From Chloroflexota bacterium (lineage in GTDB: Bacteria > Chloroflexota > Anaerolineae > Anaerolineales > Villigracilaceae): DNA of 64,000 bases. The notes under the pieces are model-generated. The model searched no databases. It saw nothing but the letters and a program-made list of their open reading frames with translations, and was not told the origin of the DNA. Below are positions 33,157 through 42,283 of this stretch, one piece after another; position 1 is the first letter of the stretch, and every line of letters starts with the position of its first letter. The DNA is taken from assembly GCA_016866215.1 (NCBI GenBank), contig VGNE01000003.1, positions 1 to 64,000 on the forward strand. Direction: 5' to 3'. A program made the translations under genes and the position numbers.

Positions 33157-34191
33157 ATGGAACAGACCATGGCAAAGAACCTCTCGAACCTGAGCCCTGA
33201 AATGCTAATTCCCCGCATGGGTGAATATATCGTCCAGAAAGGTTTGATCAGCGAGGCTGACCTGCAGAAGGCGCTGGCTTATCAACGGGAACAAACTTCA
33301 CAAGGGAAACCGTACCTGCTTGGTCAGGCATTGATTGACATGAATCTGTTGGATCGCACCATGCTGGATCAGGTTGTCACCGAACAGCTCATTCAGTTAC
33401 GTTCCGCATTGCAAGCCGCGAACCGCAATCTGGAGCAAAGGGTAAAAGACCGCACGGCAGAACTTAATGAAGCCCTCAACCGGCTTTCTGAACTCAGCCA
33501 GATGAAAGCAAATTTTGTGGCAAACATCTCGCATGAGCTGCGCACTCCGCTTACACATGTAAAAGGTTACCTCGAATTATTAATTACAGGATCTTTGGGG
33601 GAGGTTTCAGAGGATCAGCGTCACGCCTTGCAAGTCAGCCAGCGCGCTGCCGCAAGACTTGAAGGTTTGATCGAAGATTTGATCATGTTCTCGCTGGCCT
33701 CGCGCGGCGAGATGAGCATGAAATTGGATCTTGTGGATATTCGCCAGCTTGTCTCTCTTGCAGTTCAATCTGCTCTAAACAAAGCGGAAGAACGCAGCGT
33801 TAAATTGTTGGTGTCTGCTCCCGAGCACCTTCCTGCAGTGCAGGCTGACCCTGATAAAATTACCTGGGTGGTGAAACAGCTCCTTGACAACGGAATAAAA
33901 TTCACCCCGTCAGGTGGAAGCGTGGTTATCAATCTCAAAGAAGAAGGGCAGAACCTGATCCTCATTTCTATTATGGATACAGGCATTGGCATTCCGCCGG
34001 GCCGGTTGAAGGAAATTTTTGAACCATTCCATCAACTGGATGGTTCCTCCACCCGCCATTTTGGGGGTACCGGGCTTGGTCTTTCCCTTGTGCGCCAGAT
34101 CGTTGAAGCGCATGGTTCCTTGTTGGATGTGCAATCTGTGGAGGGGAGAGGCACCACTTTCAAATTTCCATTGATGGCTGTGTTTGATTAA
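33157..34191 (+). CDS. Sensor histidine kinase with GspE-N-like domain
   Basis: A 344-aa soluble kinase. Residues 18-80 resemble the small N-terminal domain of type II secretion ATPases (MGEYIVQKGLISEADLQKAL...LGQALIDMNLLD). A coiled coil follows to ~118. The dimerisation/phosphoacceptor helix has H126 (NISHELRTP). The ATP-binding part has N (LLDNGIKFTP), DTGIGIP and GGTGLGLSLV. There is no membrane segment, so it senses an internal signal. The next gene is a second kinase starting immediately after its stop. Confidence 0.9.
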   Translation: MEQTMAKNLSNLSPEMLIPRMGEYIVQKGLISEADLQKALAYQREQTSQGKPYLLGQALIDMNLLDRTMLDQVVTEQLIQLRSALQAANRNLEQRVKDRTAELNEALNRLSELSQMKANFVANISHELRTPLTHVKGYLELLITGSLGEVSEDQRHALQVSQRAAARLEGLIEDLIMFSLASRGEMSMKLDLVDIRQLVSLAVQSALNKAEERSVKLLVSAPEHLPAVQADPDKITWVVKQLLDNGIKFTPSGGSVVINLKEEGQNLILISIMDTGIGIPPGRLKEIFEPFHQLDGSSTRHFGGTGLGLSLVRQIVEAHGSLLDVQSVEGRGTTFKFPLMAVFD

Positions 34192-35382
34192 ATGATGGAT
34201 ATAACAACCCTTTCACTTTTACATAATATCTTTCAGGAAGTTCAAGGTAAACAGGATTGGAAAACCGCTCTGGATACTTTGTTTGGTTCTTTGCGCGGAT
34301 CCTTTGTCTTTGATAATGTTGCCATTTATCTTCTCGATCCGCAGACCAAAGGATTGGAAGTTGTATACGCGCGCGCCAAGGGACGCGGCAAGAAGGCCGA
34401 AGCCGATGCCGCGTGGGGATCGAGCACAGCAATTGATGTGCTGGCATCGGGGGAAACAATTCTGCATTTACCCTCGCAGGAAACCAAGGGTACAGACCGT
34501 GTGGCGCAGGCGTATTTACTGGGTATCCCTTTAAATATTGGATCAAAATTAAGCGGCGCGCTCGTATTCGTTCGTTTTGGCGGGCCTGAGTTTTCTGATC
34601 TGCAAATTCAAATTGGCTCTTTGCAGGCATTTTGGTCTGCGGCATTGATCGAACGCAGAGATTTACAGGAGGCGCGCACCGAATTGGATTCTGTGCAAAG
34701 GCAAATGCGCTTCCAGGAGGATGTTGTCTCCACGATCTCTCATGAACTGCGAACACCGCTTGGTTTTATTAAAGGTTATGCAACCAGTCTTTTACGGCAG
34801 GATACAATTTGGGATGAAACCACCCAGCGTGAATTCTTGAATATTATTGATGAAGAAGCCGATCAGTTAACCCGATTGATTGAAAATATGCTCGAATCTT
34901 CGCGTTTGCAAAGCAAAACTCTTCAGTTTAAATTCACTCAGGTTAGAATGGATGCGCTTGTCCGGGATGTGGCCACACGGGTGAATTCGCGCTACCCGGA
35001 GTTAAAGATCACCTTCGATGTTCAGCCCCTTCCACCCATACAGGGCGATGGTTTTCGTCTTTCACAGGTCTTTGAGAATCTATTCAGCAATGCGATAAAA
35101 TACGCGCCTGACTCTGAGATCAATATCAGTATGCGCATCAGCGATGGCAGGATCCGCATCACCTTTGCCGACAATGGGAAAGGCATCCCCGAGGACTATC
35201 TTCCCTTTATCTTTGAACGATTTTATCGTGTCCCTGGAGAGCGCACGGTCTCAGGCACAGGGCTGGGGTTGTATATTTGCAGGCAAATTGTTTTGGCACA
35301 TCATGGTAATATTTGGGTGGAATCCGCCTTAAATAAAGGCACAACCTTTTATCTTGAGTTGTCCATAACTCCGCAGCTTTGA
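34192..35382 (+). CDS. Sensor histidine kinase with GAF-like domain
   Basis: A 396-aa soluble kinase. The first ~155 residues look like a GAF sensor domain (VFDNVAIYLLDPQTKGLEVVYA, IPLNIGSKLSGALVF). A short coiled coil leads to H184 (TISHELRTPLGF). ATP-site motifs are NLFSNAIKYAPD, FADNGKGIP and GTGLGLYIC. With the preceding kinase it probably feeds the downstream regulator, giving a two-kinase/one-regulator module. Confidence 0.9.
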   Translation: MMDITTLSLLHNIFQEVQGKQDWKTALDTLFGSLRGSFVFDNVAIYLLDPQTKGLEVVYARAKGRGKKAEADAAWGSSTAIDVLASGETILHLPSQETKGTDRVAQAYLLGIPLNIGSKLSGALVFVRFGGPEFSDLQIQIGSLQAFWSAALIERRDLQEARTELDSVQRQMRFQEDVVSTISHELRTPLGFIKGYATSLLRQDTIWDETTQREFLNIIDEEADQLTRLIENMLESSRLQSKTLQFKFTQVRMDALVRDVATRVNSRYPELKITFDVQPLPPIQGDGFRLSQVFENLFSNAIKYAPDSEINISMRISDGRIRITFADNGKGIPEDYLPFIFERFYRVPGERTVSGTGLGLYICRQIVLAHHGNIWVESALNKGTTFYLELSITPQL

Positions 35383-35420
35383 CCAATGTTTTTTCAGTCT
35401 TATGAATTAAGGAGATCGTT

Positions 35421-36116
35421 ATGGCCAAGCGCATTTTGATCGTAGACGATGAACCTCGTTACCTTCGTCTTTTGGAAGCGAACTTGCGGACCGAAGGCTA
35501 TGAAGTGGCTACTGCAAAGGATGGTCTTCAGGCTCTGGAGGTGTTTTCAACTCAACCGATTGACCTGGTGTTGCTGGATGTAATGATGCCTCGTTTGGAC
35601 GGCTTTGAGACCTGTCAGCGCTTACGTGAATTCTCAAATGTGCCGATTGTGATCCTGACAGCACGAGGCGAAGCGCAGGATCGTGTCCGCGGGCTGGATC
35701 TTGGCGCTGATGATTATCTCGTAAAACCTTTTTCCGCAACGGAACTGCTTGCGCGTGTGCGGGCTGTCCTCCGTCGGGCACAGGCTCCTGTTGAAACAGG
35801 TCAGGCACGCTTTTTTACCCATGATGATTTAAAGATAGATTTTGCCCGCGCCGAAGTTTGGCGCGGCGGAAATGCGATTTCACTTTCTGCAACAGAGTAT
35901 CGACTCTTATTGCAGTTCGCGCATAATATTGGAAAAATTCTCACCTCGGAGGATTTGCTGACGAGCGTGTGGGGCGTGGAATATAAAGCCGATAAAGAGA
36001 TTTTATGGGTAAGTATTGCCCGCCTGAGACAAAAACTTGAGGAAGATCCTCACAACCCCCGTCATATTCTCACGCGATCCGGGCTGGGCTACTTGATGAC
36101 TCCAAATGAAGTGTGA
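35421..36116 (+). CDS. OmpR-family response regulator
   Basis: A 231-aa regulator. The receiver domain has D53 (LLDVMMPRLDG), the D9-D10 pair and K in YLVKPFS; a winged-helix domain is in the C-terminal half (RHILTRSGLGYLM). It sits 38 bp after the second kinase and is its likely output. The ATG follows AGGAG. Confidence 0.94.
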   Translation: MAKRILIVDDEPRYLRLLEANLRTEGYEVATAKDGLQALEVFSTQPIDLVLLDVMMPRLDGFETCQRLREFSNVPIVILTARGEAQDRVRGLDLGADDYLVKPFSATELLARVRAVLRRAQAPVETGQARFFTHDDLKIDFARAEVWRGGNAISLSATEYRLLLQFAHNIGKILTSEDLLTSVWGVEYKADKEILWVSIARLRQKLEEDPHNPRHILTRSGLGYLMTPNEV

Positions 36117-36147
36117 TGTGCATTTATAAACCTGGAAAAGGAGGTGT

Positions 36148-37302
36148 ATGATGCTTGGAAATAAGATCTTAATAATTGATGCAGATGTAGTCAGCCGAAA
36201 TTTCGTAGCTCACAACCTGACGGAGCAAAAATATGATGTGCTTCAGGCAGATTCTGGCAAGCAGGGTTTGATTTTTGCGTGGCGCGATCATCCCGACCTT
36301 GTGATCATTGACCCGACCCTTGCTGATCTCCCTGGGGAGGAGCTGGCTGTAAAACTAAGGCAGGATCCTCGGACGGCGGATATACCCCTTATTGCTCTCA
36401 GCAGCGCCTCCAGTTCGGTTCGTATTAAATCCTGTTTTGAGGCTGGTTTCAATGAATATATAACAAAGTCCGAGCAGGCGGTTTCCATTCTAAATGAAAC
36501 CATAAGCCGCTTGCTTGGGCATACGAATGCCCCCATGAAGCAGGGCGGATTGCTGACGGTTTTTCTAAGTGCGAAGGGTGGCACCGGTACCTCGTCCCTG
36601 TGCGCGAACATTGCCATGAACATCTCACAAAACAAGCCGAAGGCGCGGCTGGTCGTTGCAGACTTGGTACTGCCGATCGGTTCCATTGCTCCGATTGTCG
36701 GTTATGAAGGAGAGCAAAATATTGTCACAATTACGGATATGTCACCGGAAAATACAACCCCGGAGTTTTTTAGCAAAGAATTACCAGAGATGAAACCCTG
36801 GCGTTTTAATTTGCTGGCTGGTTCGCCAGACCCTGAAAGCAGTAACCATCTCAACGTAGGGAGAATCTGGGATATTGTGAACGCCTTGAAGGCCTCCTAT
36901 GATTATGTGCTGGTGGATATTGGCCGGGCTCTTTCGAAGATCACCTTGCCGCTCATCCAGAATGCGGATCTTGTGGCTTTAATCGTCAGCACGGATACAA
37001 GCACGGTGTCATTGACAAAGACTTTATTGGACTACTTAAAAAACAAGGGTGTCAATGTCAGTTCCATCTATGCGATCCTGAACCGTGCTGCGAGCATGGA
37101 AGGATTGAGCAAGACAGATGCAGAAAAAGCGTTAGGGAACAAGATCATGACGACCTTTCCGTATCTGGGTAGTAATTTGGCTTTTGCCAATAGCCGTCAC
37201 CGGCCGTTCTCATTGGAATTTCCGAAAAATACAGCAACCATTATTTTTCAAGATGCGGCCAGGGAAATGGAATCTTTGGCGGGTAAATTACGCCGGGTGT
37301 AA
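36148..37302 (+). CDS. CpaE/TadZ-like pilus assembly ATPase with receiver domain
   Basis: A 384-aa protein. Residues 5-125 are a receiver-like domain with D55 (VIIDPTLAD) and acidic residues D11 and D13. Residues 137-384 are a ParA/MinD-type ATPase. The P-loop is AKGGTGTSS, where the usual second lysine (KGGxGKT) is T148, so ATP hydrolysis may be impaired. CpaE positions the Tad pilus machinery. The companion CpaF is nearby, but no pilin, TadB/C or secretin is in the window. Confidence 0.85.
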   Translation: MMLGNKILIIDADVVSRNFVAHNLTEQKYDVLQADSGKQGLIFAWRDHPDLVIIDPTLADLPGEELAVKLRQDPRTADIPLIALSSASSSVRIKSCFEAGFNEYITKSEQAVSILNETISRLLGHTNAPMKQGGLLTVFLSAKGGTGTSSLCANIAMNISQNKPKARLVVADLVLPIGSIAPIVGYEGEQNIVTITDMSPENTTPEFFSKELPEMKPWRFNLLAGSPDPESSNHLNVGRIWDIVNALKASYDYVLVDIGRALSKITLPLIQNADLVALIVSTDTSTVSLTKTLLDYLKNKGVNVSSIYAILNRAASMEGLSKTDAEKALGNKIMTTFPYLGSNLAFANSRHRPFSLEFPKNTATIIFQDAAREMESLAGKLRRV

Positions 37303-37405
37303 TTTATTTTCAAACCTTAAGTACAGTTTACGTCTTGTCCACTCCGCTTAGGAGAAATGATAATATTGAGACAAGGGATTTGTAACCCATGGGAGCATTA
37401 CGATC

Positions 37406-37702
37406 ATGATTGAATATGATGAAAAGGGAAAGTTCTACACGGATGTGGTCACAAAAGTGCCCGTGCCATCCATTCTTCAAACCACAACTCATTTGATTCG
37501 CGGCCTTATTCACGTAAAAAAAGGAGCAAGATTTAAAACTGAACTGGAGGACACTGAACAATTTATCGCTGTGACCGAAGCAAATGTCTATGATGTTGAT
37601 GGGAAAATAATATACCAGAGCCCGTTTCTTGCGGTTCAAAAGAAACAAATCGTGTGGGTTATGCCTGTTGGGGAAGGTGAAAACAAGGTTGCAAAAGAAT
37701 GA
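37406..37702 (+). CDS. Small conserved-looking protein between cpaE and cpaF
   Basis: A 98-aa predicted soluble protein with alternating beta segments (GKFYTDVVTKVPVP, RFKTELEDTEQFIAVTEANVYD). It has no cysteine or membrane segment and I do not recognise it. It overlaps the cpaF-like gene by 4 bp (ATGA), so it is part of the same transcription unit and may regulate or bind the ATPase. Confidence 0.7.
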   Translation: MIEYDEKGKFYTDVVTKVPVPSILQTTTHLIRGLIHVKKGARFKTELEDTEQFIAVTEANVYDVDGKIIYQSPFLAVQKKQIVWVMPVGEGENKVAKE

Positions 37703-39018
37703 GTACCCCAAGTTCCAGTACGCCTCAAAGGCTTAGCGGCCAGGACCTGATAAAACTTAAGAAATATTTGGCTGATCATTTATTGCGCGCCATGGAACTG
37801 GAGGGGGTCGCTGCCTCGCAACGCAGTTCTTTTATCCAGCAGAATATTTCCACTGTGTATGAACAAACTCAATTAAGGCTCCCTGAAGATTTGAAAAAAG
37901 ATATATTTGACCAGGTAATAGATGACCTGCTTGGCTTAGGACCGATCCAGGTTTTGCTTGATGACCCTGAAGTTACTGAGATCATGGTGAATGGTCCTAA
38001 GAAAATTTTTATAGAAAAGAAGGGGCAACTTACCAAGAGTAATGCTGTTTTTGATGATGACGATCATGTCCTTCGCATCATAGACCGCATTATCCTGCCT
38101 CTTGGCCGCCGCGTGGATGGCGATTCCCCGACAGTGGATGCGCGTTTGCCTGATGGTTCGCGTGTGAATGCCGTCGTGCGCCCAGTTTCGATTGATGGTC
38201 CCTCGATCACGATCCGAAAGTTTCGTAAAGATAAATTACAGGTCAGTGATCTCGTGGCTTTTGGATCTCTGACACCACATATCGCGGATTTTTTGGCAGC
38301 CTGTGTTAAGGCGCGCTTGAATATCGTCATTTCTGGAGGCACCGGCTCCGGTAAAACCACATTGTTAAACGTTGTCTCCGGTTATATTCCAGAGAATGAG
38401 CGCATCATTACAATTGAGGATGCCGCGGAACTTCAACTTCAGCAGGATCACGTCATGCGCATGGAAACAAAATCCGCGAATGCGGACGGTCTCCACGCAG
38501 TCAGTATTCGTGAGCTTGTCCGGAATTCACTGCGTATGCGCCCGGACCGAATAATCGTGGGAGAGGTACGCGGCGGGGAGGCATTGGATATGCTTCAAGC
38601 CATGAATACGGGTCATGACGGGTCCTTGACCACGGTACATGCGAATACTCCGCGAGATGCGATCTCACGCATTGAAACCCTTGTGCTTATGGCAGGCATG
38701 GATTTGCCCCTTAAAGTGGTGCGCCAGCAAATATCATCCGCAGTCGATTTGATCATACAGCAAACGCGTTTGAAAGACGGCCAAAGGAAGGTGACGGCAG
38801 TCACGGAAGTTGCAGGCATGGAAGGCGAGATCATTGTGCTAACCGACGTGTTCAAATTTATTCAGACAGGCGTCGCTACGGACGGGAAAGTTCAAGGTGA
38901 ATTAAGCGCCACTGGAATACGCCCCAACTTTACGTCGCGCCTCGAAGCGGCTGGTTATAAACTTGGCGCAGAGATATTCGCGCCAAGTCCTTCTGCCAAT
39001 CAGAACTCGCGGCGCTGA
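37699..39018 (+). CDS. CpaF/TadA-type secretion ATPase
   Basis: A 439-aa type II/IV secretion ATPase. The N-terminal domain has DPEVTEIMVNGP. The ATPase core has Walker A GGTGSGKTTLLN (about 215), the Walker-B-like TIEDAAELQL, an arginine-rich LRMRPDRIIVGEVRGGEA and the HANTPRD segment. In Tad systems this ATPase powers pilus assembly. It is present here without the pilus genes, except the CpaE-like partner. Confidence 0.92.
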   Translation: MSTPSSSTPQRLSGQDLIKLKKYLADHLLRAMELEGVAASQRSSFIQQNISTVYEQTQLRLPEDLKKDIFDQVIDDLLGLGPIQVLLDDPEVTEIMVNGPKKIFIEKKGQLTKSNAVFDDDDHVLRIIDRIILPLGRRVDGDSPTVDARLPDGSRVNAVVRPVSIDGPSITIRKFRKDKLQVSDLVAFGSLTPHIADFLAACVKARLNIVISGGTGSGKTTLLNVVSGYIPENERIITIEDAAELQLQQDHVMRMETKSANADGLHAVSIRELVRNSLRMRPDRIIVGEVRGGEALDMLQAMNTGHDGSLTTVHANTPRDAISRIETLVLMAGMDLPLKVVRQQISSAVDLIIQQTRLKDGQRKVTAVTEVAGMEGEIIVLTDVFKFIQTGVATDGKVQGELSATGIRPNFTSRLEAAGYKLGAEIFAPSPSANQNSRR

Positions 39019-39062
39019 AACACTCTGCTATAATCCAGACATTCAACACCAGATGAGGAAAT

Positions 39063-39737
39063 ATGAACAACGCTCAAATCGCCATACGTGAAAAGAAACT
39101 AGGTTTGCTGATTCGAAATGCACGCATGGCAGAACGCCGCAGTATAAAAGAGTGCGCGGAGGCGATTGGTATCAAGCCAGGGTTGTTTCGCGCTTACGAA
39201 GAAGGACGCCGTTCCCCATCCCTGCCCGAACTTGAAACACTCGTTTATTTCTTAAAACTTTCGATTTCACAATTCCTGGGAAAAGAGACCTGGCCTGAAG
39301 CGGTAACTTCGCTCGAATCAGTGGACCTGCCACAATTGATCGCCTTGCGTCAGCGCATGATTGGGGCCTTAATGCGACAGGAACGGACGAGTATAAATAT
39401 GTCCATTCGTCACCTTGCTTTGGAAACAGGGATTTCACAGTCGAAATTGAAATCATATGAATTGGGTCAGCGTGCCATTTCTTTACCTGAACTCGAAAGC
39501 ATACTTGCAGTCATGGGCAGCCGCATTGAAATTTTCTTTGATCAAAGCGGCCCGGTCGGCCAGTGGATGAACAGCCAGCGCGCCATGCAGAAAATCCTTG
39601 AATTGCCTGAGGAAATGCGGGATTTTGTCTGCCAGCCGGTCAATCGACCCTACCTTGTATTGGCTATGAAACTCAATGAAATGTCCAAGGAAAAATTGCG
39701 GTCTGTTGCAGAAGGCTTGCTTGATATTACGCTTTGA
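39063..39737 (+). CDS. Two-HTH XRE-type regulator
   Basis: A 224-aa protein with two separate Cro/CI-type helix-turn-helix domains, residues ~10-70 (NARMAERRSIKECAEAIGIK) and ~100-160 (RQERTSINMSIRHLALETG). The second resembles an XRE domain more weakly. The C-terminal ~65 residues are helical. It may regulate the neighbouring pilus-ATPase genes. A TATAAT at about 39029 could be its promoter. It is followed by an overlapping TPR gene. Confidence 0.8.
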   Translation: MNNAQIAIREKKLGLLIRNARMAERRSIKECAEAIGIKPGLFRAYEEGRRSPSLPELETLVYFLKLSISQFLGKETWPEAVTSLESVDLPQLIALRQRMIGALMRQERTSINMSIRHLALETGISQSKLKSYELGQRAISLPELESILAVMGSRIEIFFDQSGPVGQWMNSQRAMQKILELPEEMRDFVCQPVNRPYLVLAMKLNEMSKEKLRSVAEGLLDITL

Positions 39738-40297
39738 TGGGTTCGAAAAAATCCCGTTTAAATCTTAGTATGAAAGTTAAACCTGCACAACTCGAAGCGC
39801 AAGGGAAAAGCGCTTACCAGAATGAAAAATTCAAAGAAGCCGCCGATCTATTCCGTCAAGCCGCGGAAGGGTACACTATGGAGCATGCTTTTTTACTGGC
39901 GGCCGAAATGAAGAACAACATGAGCGTTGCTCTCTTGCAGGCCGGCCAGCCGCAAGAGTCCCTGGACGCGGCGCTTGGCACGGATCAGATTTTCGCACGC
40001 GCAAACGAGATCAAACGCCAGGCCATGTCATTAGGGAATCAGGCTGCGGCGCTCGAGGCTCTCAAACGTTACGATGAAGCCTTTGCAAATTATGAACTTT
40101 CTGCTGAGTTATTCAGGCAGATCAATGAAGGCGACCTGCGCTCGATGGTCATGAAATCCGCCGCCGCGATAAAACTTAGAACAGGGGGGATCTCCGAATC
40201 GGCATTTAAGATGATCGGTTCAATGGGCGCAAAACAAACCCCAGGTTTTTTTGAGCGTATCCTGATTTTCTTCCTACGTCTGATCAATAGAGCATGA
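39737..40297 (+). CDS. TPR-repeat protein
   Basis: A 186-aa protein with tetratricopeptide-like helical repeats (GKSAYQNEKFKEAADLFRQAAEGY, ALLQAGQPQESLDAA, AALEALKRYDEAFANYELSAELF) and a basic, hydrophobic C-terminus (FFERILIFFLRLINRA) that may anchor it to the membrane. ATG 39737 overlaps the previous stop (TGATG). It is a probable scaffold; the partner is unknown. Confidence 0.8.
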   Translation: MGSKKSRLNLSMKVKPAQLEAQGKSAYQNEKFKEAADLFRQAAEGYTMEHAFLLAAEMKNNMSVALLQAGQPQESLDAALGTDQIFARANEIKRQAMSLGNQAAALEALKRYDEAFANYELSAELFRQINEGDLRSMVMKSAAAIKLRTGGISESAFKMIGSMGAKQTPGFFERILIFFLRLINRA

Positions 40298-41172
40298 TCA
40301 ACCTTAGCCTACAGGTTCGGCGCGCGGTACCGCAGGATCATCACCAGATTGCCAACCTTCTCTTACATGAAGCCAACACACACCGTCACTTGGATTGGCG
40401 ACCTGCGCTGGAGTGGGTCGGTTCGCAAAATTATTGGGTGATGGAAGAAGATGGGCGTATAACTGCCGCCCTGGCTTGCCCTGAAGATCCTCCGCAGGTG
40501 GCCTGGATACGCCTCTTTGCCCACCAACCGCATCTCTCTGGACTTGAAACCTGGACTGCCCTTTCGAGAGTTGCCTTCCCTGAAATTATCCGCACCGACC
40601 CGCAGGCACAAGTCGCTGCGATTGTAATGAAGCAATGGTTTCAAAACATCCTGCTCTCCCACGGTTTTGAATTAAAACAAAACATTGTTTTACTGCATTG
40701 GAGCGGCGACACGACCAGAACATTTAATACGCCTCAAGGAATTAAAATACGCCTCATGCAGCAATCGGATTTATTTGCCATCACAAAAGTTGACCTGGCT
40801 TCGTTCGGTCATTTCTGGCACAACACCTTTGATGCGCTTCAAAGAGCGTATTCTCAGGCAATCTATGCTACAATTTCCGAAGACGATTCGGGAGTGATCG
40901 GCTATCAGATCAGTACGGGGAATCCGTTTGGGGCTCACCTCGCCAGGCTTGCGGTCCAGCCTGAGGCGCAAGGCAGGGGAGTAGGCGCGGCCTTGGTAAG
41001 TGACCTGATCCAGCGCATGAACATTCATCAAAGCGCGAGGCTTTCCGTCAACACACAGGCGGATAATGCCGCATCTTTAACGCTTTATGAAAAGATGGGT
41101 TTTAAACGCACAGGCGAATATTTTCCCGTACTTGTGTTCCGCCCTGACAAGATGCCTCCATCGGCTTCGTGA
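40294..41172 (+). CDS. GNAT-family acetyltransferase
   Basis: A 292-aa protein with a C-terminal GNAT domain (from about 150). The acetyl-CoA loop is RLAVQPEAQGRGVGAALVSDL and the final segment NAASLTLYEKMGFKRTGEYF. The N-terminal half is also GNAT-like but lacks a clear acetyl-CoA motif, so this may be a tandem fold with one active half. The substrate is unknown. The ATG overlaps the TPR stop. Confidence 0.87.
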   Translation: MINLSLQVRRAVPQDHHQIANLLLHEANTHRHLDWRPALEWVGSQNYWVMEEDGRITAALACPEDPPQVAWIRLFAHQPHLSGLETWTALSRVAFPEIIRTDPQAQVAAIVMKQWFQNILLSHGFELKQNIVLLHWSGDTTRTFNTPQGIKIRLMQQSDLFAITKVDLASFGHFWHNTFDALQRAYSQAIYATISEDDSGVIGYQISTGNPFGAHLARLAVQPEAQGRGVGAALVSDLIQRMNIHQSARLSVNTQADNAASLTLYEKMGFKRTGEYFPVLVFRPDKMPPSAS

Positions 41173-41369
41173 CCTGGTCTTGTGGGATAATGCTTATCAC
41201 GAACTTCACAATGAACCCGAACAGGCTGAAGTTTTCAATACATAATACATTGGATGGATTCCCGCTTGCGGGAATAATTATTAGAGACCATTAAAGCTTT
41301 ACTGGACAAATCCATTTCAGCATGGGAAAATCAACAACAATATAATTTAAAACACAGGAGTTGGTTAGT

Positions 41370-42116
41370 ATGAGCAGCAATAAAGAAATGAGCAAGCGGC
41401 AGGTACGCCGTGATCAGATACGAAGAAAAGGACAGCGTTCGCGCCTAGTGGGTATAGGTCTTATATCCATCGGCGCATTATTTTTGGCTTTTTTATTCAT
41501 TTACCCGAATTTCAAGCCCATCGGTGACGTATTTTCTGCGCCGCTTGTTTCCCGCACGAATGTGGATTTCAACGCAGTCGGTGACCCTGAAGCCCCGATC
41601 AAGATCGAGGAATATTCTGATTTTCAATGTCCTTACTGCCGCAAATTCTTCGAGAATACGGAAGCGCAGTTACTGGAAAGATTTGTCGCCAACGGCACTG
41701 TTTATTTTGTATATCATTCCTTCGGCGACTTCATTGGCGCTGAATCTGGCAGGGCGGCGGAAGCGGCTTACTGTGCCGGCGATCAGGGTAAATTCTGGGA
41801 AATGCATGATATTATTTTAGTCAACCAGACTGGCGAAAATGTCGGCGCATACTCAGACCGCCGTCTTTTGGCATTTGCTGAAAAAATTGAATTGAACATG
41901 GACGATTTCCGCGCGTGCTTCAATGGCGGCAATTATAAAAGCCTGATCGAAGAGGATTTGAAGAACGGTATCCTTGCCGGTATTCAGGCGACTCCCTCAT
42001 TCTTGATGACCTACACTGTAAATGGAGAGGCAAAGACGGTATTGATCGAAGGCGCCCAGCCAATTGATGTCTTCCAGGAAAAGATCAATGCCGCTCTGGC
42101 CGAGATGGGTCAATAG
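41370..42116 (+). CDS. DsbA-like thiol-disulfide oxidoreductase
   Basis: A 248-aa protein with one N-terminal membrane anchor (LVGIGLISIGALFLAFLFIYP, about residues 24-44) and an extracytoplasmic thioredoxin-like domain. The active site is CPYC in FSDFQCPYCRKFF. It forms or isomerises disulfides in exported proteins. ATG 41370 is preferred over the upstream TTG at 41361. Its presence fits the Cys-rich exported protein nearby, but it is a separate transcription unit. Confidence 0.88.
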   Translation: MSSNKEMSKRQVRRDQIRRKGQRSRLVGIGLISIGALFLAFLFIYPNFKPIGDVFSAPLVSRTNVDFNAVGDPEAPIKIEEYSDFQCPYCRKFFENTEAQLLERFVANGTVYFVYHSFGDFIGAESGRAAEAAYCAGDQGKFWEMHDIILVNQTGENVGAYSDRRLLAFAEKIELNMDDFRACFNGGNYKSLIEEDLKNGILAGIQATPSFLMTYTVNGEAKTVLIEGAQPIDVFQEKINAALAEMGQ

Positions 42117-42228
42117 AGAGCGAATCCCTCCTGGATCCTGATTATGATCATTTTTGTGAGCGGAATTGCGCGCGGCTAGATCGGTAGAACATTGCCCGTG
42201 AAGAGGCGAGAGTGAAGGATAGCTGAGT

Positions 42229-42270
42229 AAAAAAAACGATGATGGATCATTTCCATCATTGCTTTTTTTG
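42229..42270. terminator. Bidirectional terminator
   Basis: A hairpin with arms GATGATGGA and TCCATCATT, flanked by an A-run and a T-run, between two convergent genes. Confidence 0.85.
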
Positions 42271-42283
42271 TTGTTTAGCTCGT

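Noticed and set aside
41173-41369. Gap before the DsbA-like gene
   Set aside because: Contains a small hairpin (ATTCCCGCTTGCGGGAAT) but no gene or strong signal; not annotated as a feature.
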